A stretch of 64,000 bases of DNA from Chloroflexi bacterium CFX6 (lineage in GTDB: Bacteria > Chloroflexota > Anaerolineae > Anaerolineales > Villigracilaceae): positions 1 through 64,000 of the forward strand of contig SZPG01000022.1 of the NCBI GenBank assembly GCA_030263595.1, read 5' to 3'. The position numbers and the translations under genes were made by a program. Under the pieces are notes generated by a model. It made no database searches. It was not told where the DNA came from and saw nothing but the letters and a program-made list of their open reading frames with translations. Position 1 is the stretch's first letter, and each line of letters opens with the position of its first letter. Of the stretch, positions 59,772 through 64,000 are shown piece after piece.

Positions 59772-60467
59772 ATGCCCCGCGCTCGCACTGCCAACCACGA
59801 CCCCCGGCAGACAGCCGCGACCCAGGACGGAAGCGGCTGTTTGTCTCTTTATTCCCTGCCGTTGTTCGCCATACTGCTGATCGCCTGCCTGCTCACCGCG
59901 CTTGCGTTCAACATGCCCGTTCAGACCTCAGCCATGTCCGCCGCACCCATAAACAGCCCGGCAGCCTCGAACGGCATTTCCCCCATCTTCACGCGGGAAG
60001 TCCAACACTGGGCGGATGACATCGCGCGCTGGGCAAACGCCTCCTCCCTCGACCCGAACCTGGTCGCGGTCGTCATGCAGATCGAATCCTGCGGGGATCC
60101 GCGCGCCAGATCCAGCGCGGGCGCGATGGGATTGTTCCAGGTCATGCCGTTCCATTTTCAAAGCGGAGAGAACCCTTACGATCCCAACACGAACGCCTTG
60201 CGCGGGTTGAACTATCTCTCACGCTCATTGGAGACCTCGCGCGGCAGCGTCCGCCTGGCGCTGGCGGGATACAACGGAGGCATCGGCGTCATCGCGCGCG
60301 GCGAGTGGACGTGGTCCGCCCAAACGTTGAGATATGTCTATTACGGCGCGCCCATCTACGAGGACGCGCGAAGCGGGGTAACGTTCAGTCCCAAACTGGA
60401 CGAATGGTATCGAAAATACGGGGCTGGTTTATGCAGGCAGGCAGGTCGAAGACTAGGGATCGAGTAG
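59772..60467 (+). CDS. Membrane-anchored lytic transglycosylase (SLT domain)
   Basis: A 231-residue protein. A signal anchor at about 32-52 is followed by a transglycosylase domain. LDPNLVAVVMQIESCGDPRA carries the catalytic Glu, SSAGAMGLFQVMPFHF the GLMQ-type motif, and LALAGYNGG the AYN-type motif. It cuts peptidoglycan glycan strands with 1,6-anhydro formation. The ATG at 59772 has a GAGG-type site. The 3' end overlaps the convergent histidine kinase by 15 bases. Confidence 0.88.
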   Translation: MPRARTANHDPRQTAATQDGSGCLSLYSLPLFAILLIACLLTALAFNMPVQTSAMSAAPINSPAASNGISPIFTREVQHWADDIARWANASSLDPNLVAVVMQIESCGDPRARSSAGAMGLFQVMPFHFQSGENPYDPNTNALRGLNYLSRSLETSRGSVRLALAGYNGGIGVIARGEWTWSAQTLRYVYYGAPIYEDARSGVTFSPKLDEWYRKYGAGLCRQAGRRLGIE

Positions 60468-61820
60468 CGGCAACCAGATGGCGAAGGTCGTCCCCTGACC
60501 CTCCTTCGAGTCCACTTCGATGCGTCCGTTGTGACGTTCGACGATCCATTTCGTGATGGAAAGCCCAAGCCCGAATCCCGTGGACTTGCCGCGCGTGCGC
60601 GATTTTTCGGCGCGATAGAAACGGTCGAAGATGTGGAGCATATCCTCGGCGGGGATTCCAGGACCGGTGTCCCGGCAAATGATGCGAGCCTGACCGCCCA
60701 CTTTCGCGAGGCTGAGAAATACGTCGCCGCCTTCCGGGGTGTATTGAATGGCATTGGCGATCAGGTTGATCAACACCTGCTTCAGACGGTCGCGGTCTCC
60801 GTTGACCTGCAACTGGTCAATATCGCTGAGGTGGACGCGCACCTTGCCGCCCGCAATAACGTGCATTTGCTGAAATACTTCAGTGACCAGGAGATCCAGT
60901 TCCACGCGTTGGAAATTCAACGGAAGGTTGCCGGATTCAGCCTGCGCCAGCATCAGCAACCCGCCGACCAGGCGGGTTAGCCGTCCCGCCTCCTGATCAA
61001 TGCTGGTCAGCGACTCGGCGTCGAAGCGCTTCATGCGGCGCATGAGATCCACGTTTCCCTTGATGACCGTCAGGGGAGTGCGAAGTTCGTGGCTGACATC
61101 CGCAATGAATCGCTGCTGCGAAGTAAAAAGCGCCTCGAGTCTTTCGAGGGTGCGGTTGAAAGTCTGGATCAGGCTCCCGATCTCGTCCTCTTCATATCCC
61201 TGCAGCGGGATGCGCCGGGAAAGGTCGTCGGCGCGGTTGATCTGTTCGGCGGTTTCCACAATGACCTTGAGCGGCTCGAGCGCCCGTCCGAGCGTGAACC
61301 ACAGGGCAAGCCCGACGACGATCACGCCATACACCCAGATCACAAACAATACGTACAACAGGTAACGGCGGGCGAAGACGATCGAATCCAGCGGCGTTGC
61401 AACCTGCATCACGGCGATTTGATTCCCGCCATATCCCAGCGGAACGCTCAGGACGCGGAACGATCGCGCGTCGTGTTCGACTTCACGGAAACGGGGGAGA
61501 CTCACATGCGTGCCGGCCGGGTCGAACGCAACCGCAGACCTGCCCAACGGACCGAAGCCGTCCTGCAACTCGTTATTCAACCCCCATACCTGCGCCTGAA
61601 CGTCGCTTTCCACATTGACGGGGGAGGCGCTGAACCTCACCTCCTTCAGGTCCGTCACGTTCGATATGGCGATGAATTCCTGCGCCGCGGCGGCAAGTTT
61701 ATCGTCCACCTGGCTGAGCAGCACCGTATTCACGAGCGAAAAGACCGCCGCGCCAAAGATGAGCAGGATGCCACCCAGTAGCAATGAGTACAAAAGTGTC
61801 AGGCGCTGGGTGAGGGACAT
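60453..61820 (-). CDS. Membrane sensor histidine kinase
   Basis: A 455-residue kinase. A span at about 10-34, an extracytoplasmic domain (about 36-150), a second span (about 153-175) and a HAMP domain (about 177-230) are followed by the catalytic part. The phospho-acceptor is His244 in ADVSHELRTPLTVIKG. The ATPase shows VLINLIANAIQYTPEGG and GFGLGLSITKWIVERHNG. It partners the response regulator upstream (106-base gap filled by the AATCG-type repeat). Its ATG follows the repeat without a clear ribosome site. Confidence 0.92.
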   Translation of the reverse strand: MSLTQRLTLLYSLLLGGILLIFGAAVFSLVNTVLLSQVDDKLAAAAQEFIAISNVTDLKEVRFSASPVNVESDVQAQVWGLNNELQDGFGPLGRSAVAFDPAGTHVSLPRFREVEHDARSFRVLSVPLGYGGNQIAVMQVATPLDSIVFARRYLLYVLFVIWVYGVIVVGLALWFTLGRALEPLKVIVETAEQINRADDLSRRIPLQGYEEDEIGSLIQTFNRTLERLEALFTSQQRFIADVSHELRTPLTVIKGNVDLMRRMKRFDAESLTSIDQEAGRLTRLVGGLLMLAQAESGNLPLNFQRVELDLLVTEVFQQMHVIAGGKVRVHLSDIDQLQVNGDRDRLKQVLINLIANAIQYTPEGGDVFLSLAKVGGQARIICRDTGPGIPAEDMLHIFDRFYRAEKSRTRGKSTGFGLGLSITKWIVERHNGRIEVDSKEGQGTTFAIWLPLLDP

Positions 61821-61848
61821 TACGATACTTCGACAGGCTCAGTGCAAG

Positions 61849-61920
61849 TTTACGATTTACGATTGACGATTTGCAATTTGCTATTTGGAATTTGCGATTT
61901 GCGATTTGCGATTTGCGATC
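61849..61920. repeat. Degenerate 7-bp tandem repeat (CGATTTN family), copy 3
   Basis: About ten units (TTACGAT, TTGCGAT, TTGACGAT, TTGCAAT, TTGGAAT and variants) separate the response regulator from its kinase. Same family as 13661-13690 and 25001-25049. Confidence 0.85.
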
Positions 61921-61926
61921 GACGCG

Positions 61927-62604
61927 CTACGGATTTTCGCGTAACACATACCCCACGCCGCGCACCGTATGGATCAGGCGCGGCTCCCCGTCGCTCTCCA
62001 GTTTCTGGCGCAGGTACCGGATGTACACCTCGAGCACGTTGCTCTCGCCGCCAAAATCATATCCCCACACGCGGTCGAAGATCACCTCACGCGTCAACAC
62101 CTGCTTCGGATGACGCAGGAACAACTCGAGCAGTTCATATTCCTTCGCGGTCAGCGAAATGGTGCGGTCGCCGCGCGAGGCTTGCCTCGAACCCGTATCC
62201 AACGATAGATCCGCGAACTTCAAAACCGGGATGCGTTCCGGTTGCGTTCGCCGCAGCAGCGCCCGCACGCGCGCCAACAACTCATCCAGGTTGAACGGCT
62301 TGATCATGTAATCGTCCGCGCCCGCGTCGAGTCCCTGGATGCGGTCCTGCACGGTGTCCTTTGCGGTCAACATCAAAATGGGGATCGAGCCGCCCGTTCG
62401 CAGGCGATGGCAGACTTCCAACCCGTCCATGCCGGGCAGCATCCAATCCAGGATCACAAGATCGGGCGTATGGTCGCGGGCAAGGATCAAACCCATGCGT
62501 CCGTCGGTGGCGGTGTCCACGGTATAGCCTTCGTAAGCCAGACCGCGTTGAAGCAGTTTCAGGATCTGCTGGTCGTCTTCGATGATCAGGATACGCTCGT
62601 TCAT
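61927..62604 (-). CDS. OmpR-family response regulator
   Basis: A 225-residue regulator. The receiver domain has the acidic IIEDDQ pocket, phospho-acceptor Asp53 in [12 protein letters not shown] and the LMLTAKD/KPF motifs. The C-terminal winged helix (about 130-222) includes [23 protein letters not shown] and [11 protein letters not shown]. The ATG at 62604 is preferred; 62610 is 6 bases upstream. It pairs with the histidine kinase (60453-61820). Confidence 0.93.
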   Translation of the reverse strand: MNERILIIEDDQQILKLLQRGLAYEGYTVDTATDGRMGLILARDHTPDLVILDWMLPGMDGLEVCHRLRTGGSIPILMLTAKDTVQDRIQGLDAGADDYMIKPFNLDELLARVRALLRRTQPERIPVLKFADLSLDTGSRQASRGDRTISLTAKEYELLELFLRHPKQVLTREVIFDRVWGYDFGGESNVLEVYIRYLRQKLESDGEPRLIHTVRGVGYVLRENP

Positions 62605-62746
62605 AATCATTGCTCCTGACCAAAATATACCACAACTTAATCTCCCATTAACCGGGACGGAGAATCCCGCTTCGGACCTAACCGACGCCTGATCCTGCCC
62701 CTTGGGGTTTTACCGCGCCGACGCCTCCTCCGCTCGAAACCCAAAC

Positions 62747-62774
62747 TTGACACATCCCTCCGCGAGAGTATAAT
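62747..62774 (+). promoter_or_regulatory. serS promoter
   Basis: TTGACA (62747-62752), 16 bases, TATAAT (62769-62774). Transcription would start near 62781 and run through the T-box leader into serS. Confidence 0.85.
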
Positions 62775-62780
62775 CACGCC

Positions 62781-63075
62781 CAACAAGACAGCGTGAAGAC
62801 AAGTACCTGTTCAACCGTCCAGAAAGTTGCCGGCCGATGCGAGGCAACCGGGCAGACAGCGAAATCCCCTTCACCGAATCGCCCTCGCAGGGATGTAACG
62901 CAAAAATTATTTTGCGCCATATCGTAAGAGGGACGCGAGCGCCCGTTACAGCGCACTCCAAGACCGCCTCACCCCAGCCCTCTCCCGGAGGAAGAGGGGA
63001 AAAGCGGTAAAAGCAGGTGGCACCACGAGACGCCCCCTCGTCCTGCAAACGGACCGGGGGCGTATTTCATTCTCT
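62781..63075 (+). promoter_or_regulatory. T-box riboswitch (seryl-tRNA-sensing) of serS
   Basis: Stem I base: GTGAAG (62793-62798) pairs with CTTCAC (62868-62873); an AGTA bulge follows. The distal helix GTTGCC...GGCAAC encloses a GATG-type loop. A likely Ser specifier, TCC, is at 62865-62867 (tentative register). A probable stem III, ACCGC (62963-62967)/GCGGT (63004-63008), encloses a GGAGAGGG repeat. The antiterminator pairs GCAGG (63013-63017) with CCTGC (63042-63046) and ACGAG with CTCGT. Its 7-base bulge TGGCACC (63018-63024) is canonical; the variable C matches the tRNA-Ser discriminator G. The competing terminator ACGCCCCC/GGGGGCGT (63030-63063) is followed by a weak T-rich run. Uncharged tRNA-Ser would favour antitermination. 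Confidence 0.88.
62967..62999. repeat. GGAGAGGG palindromic element in the T-box leader
   Basis: CCTCACCCCAGCCCTCTCC...GGAAGAGGGG, same family as the copies inside ggt and the FAD oxidoreductase gene. It is located in the loop of the probable stem III. Confidence 0.85.
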
Positions 63076-63143
63076 ATGGAATCGATCAACAACTGATCGC
63101 ACGGAACAAAGTCCGTGATTCCAAAGTGCATCGGAGGCGCAAC

Positions 63144-64000
63144 ATGTTGGATCTAAATCTAATTCGCGAAAATCCCGACCTCATCCGCACGGCGCTCAGG
63201 CACCGCCAGATGGACGCGTCCCCTGTGGACGACATCCTCGGACTGGACGAAAGGCGCCGCGCCCTGCTCACCGAAGTGGAGAAGTTGAAGGCGGAGCGCA
63301 ACGCGGTCTCGAAGGAGATCGGCAGGATGAAAGACGCGGCGGAACGCGAAAAGAAAATTTCCGCGATGCGCGAGGTCGGGGACAGGATCGCCGCGCTCGA
63401 TAAGCAGGTGGCGGACGTCGAGGCGGAATTGACCGCATTGACCGCCTCCCTGCCCAACGTCCCGGATGAACGCACGCCGATAGGCGCATCCGAGGAGGAG
63501 AACGTCGTCATCAAAACGATCGGCAAACTCCCCGAGTTCGACTTCGAACCGAAGCCCCATTGGGACCTGGGTCCCGCGCTCGGCGTGATTGACTTCGAAC
63601 GCGGCACAAAGATCACCGGCTCACGCTTCTACGTCCTGAGCGGACCCGGCGCGCGCCTGCAACGCGCCTTGATCGCCTTCATGCTCGACCTGCACACGAA
63701 CGGCGGACAGGGCTACACGGAAAAATACCTGCCCTTCGTGGTGAAATATGATACGGTCTACGGCGCGGGTCAATTGCCGAAGTTTGCCGACAACCTGTAC
63801 AAAGACCACGAAGAGGAATTGTATTTCGTGCCGACCGCCGAGGTGCCGCTGACGGGCTTGCACATGGACGAGATCCTCGACGAGGCGCAATTGCCCCTGC
63901 TTTACACGGGATACACTCCCTGCTTCCGCCGCGAAAAGATGAGCGCCGGGCGCGACGTGCGCGGCATCAAACGCGGGCATCAGTTCGACAAGGTCGAGAT
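63144..64000 (+). CDS. serS: Seryl-tRNA synthetase, 5' part (runs off the window)
   Basis: The first 285 codons of a class II synthetase. The N-terminal coiled-coil tRNA arm spans about 1-110 (MLDLNLIRENPDLIRTALRH; KLKAERNAVSKEIGRMKDA). The catalytic domain begins near 135. Visible blocks are KITGSRFYVLSGPGARLQRA, motif 2 region YTGYTPCFRREK and the FVPTAEVPLTGLH substrate loop. The TAE-type motif for serine binding is present. It charges tRNA-Ser. The ribosome site CGGAGG is strong. Regulated by the upstream T-box. The 3' end is outside the window. Confidence 0.95.
   Translation, partial: MLDLNLIRENPDLIRTALRHRQMDASPVDDILGLDERRRALLTEVEKLKAERNAVSKEIGRMKDAAEREKKISAMREVGDRIAALDKQVADVEAELTALTASLPNVPDERTPIGASEEENVVIKTIGKLPEFDFEPKPHWDLGPALGVIDFERGTKITGSRFYVLSGPGARLQRALIAFMLDLHTNGGQGYTEKYLPFVVKYDTVYGAGQLPKFADNLYKDHEEELYFVPTAEVPLTGLHMDEILDEAQLPLLYTGYTPCFRREKMSAGRDVRGIKRGHQFDKVE

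Overview
The window looks like a piece of a chromosome from a GC-rich Chloroflexota bacterium, most likely of the Anaerolineae type. This is inferred from gene content and style, not from a marker-gene comparison. No rRNA, tRNA, phage or CRISPR array was recognised. Most genes are GC-rich housekeeping or regulatory genes. Visibly A/T-richer islands (mazEF at 316-913, a DUF6338-like locus at 33430-34285, a restriction-modification pair at 44985-47367) look acquired.

Layout: 1-2.6 kb, a MazEF-type toxin-antitoxin pair, a DUF606-type transporter and an HELSH membrane protein. 2.7-8.4 kb, central carbon metabolism (yvcK, gap, pgk, tpiA on the minus strand, a ROK sugar kinase on plus). 8.6-24 kb, a class III aminotransferase, an orphan histidine kinase, oligoendopeptidase F, a CpXC zinc protein, a giant cyclase/ATPase/TPR regulator, a PIG-L deacetylase, a PLD lipoprotein, a DUF2652 protein and murJ. 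24-34 kb, xseA/xseB, a HIT hydrolase, a DUF3048 lipoprotein with a nested domain, an AlkD-like protein, thiolase plus 3-hydroxyacyl-CoA dehydrogenase, a TumE-type TA pair and a GxxExxY gene. 34-44.6 kb, a PhoD phosphatase, a frameshifted C45 acyltransferase, a DUF2817 peptidase-like protein, a small autoregulated membrane operon, a four-gene methyltransferase operon and gamma-glutamyltransferase. 45-53 kb, the R-M pair, an ECF sigma factor with a DUF5667-like partner, and an electron-transfer operon (ferredoxin, flavoprotein, membrane cytochrome, 17-haem cytochrome). 53-64 kb, cspA, a PHP protein, a pair of SPFH-like membrane proteins, psuG, a lytic transglycosylase, a two-component system, and a T-box-controlled serS running off the right edge.

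The most unusual signal is a dense load of small repeats. A GGAGAGGG-type palindromic element occurs between genes, inside two protein-coding genes in frame (gamma-glutamyltransferase and an FAD oxidoreductase), and in the loop of the probable stem III of the serS T-box leader. Several unrelated families of degenerate 7-, 8- or 9-bp tandem words fill gene gaps, and one runs into the xseA coding sequence. A third, hairpin-forming element (8579 and 20117) shows compensatory base changes. Several genes have a TATAAT-like box only 6-9 bases before the start codon, suggesting leaderless transcripts.
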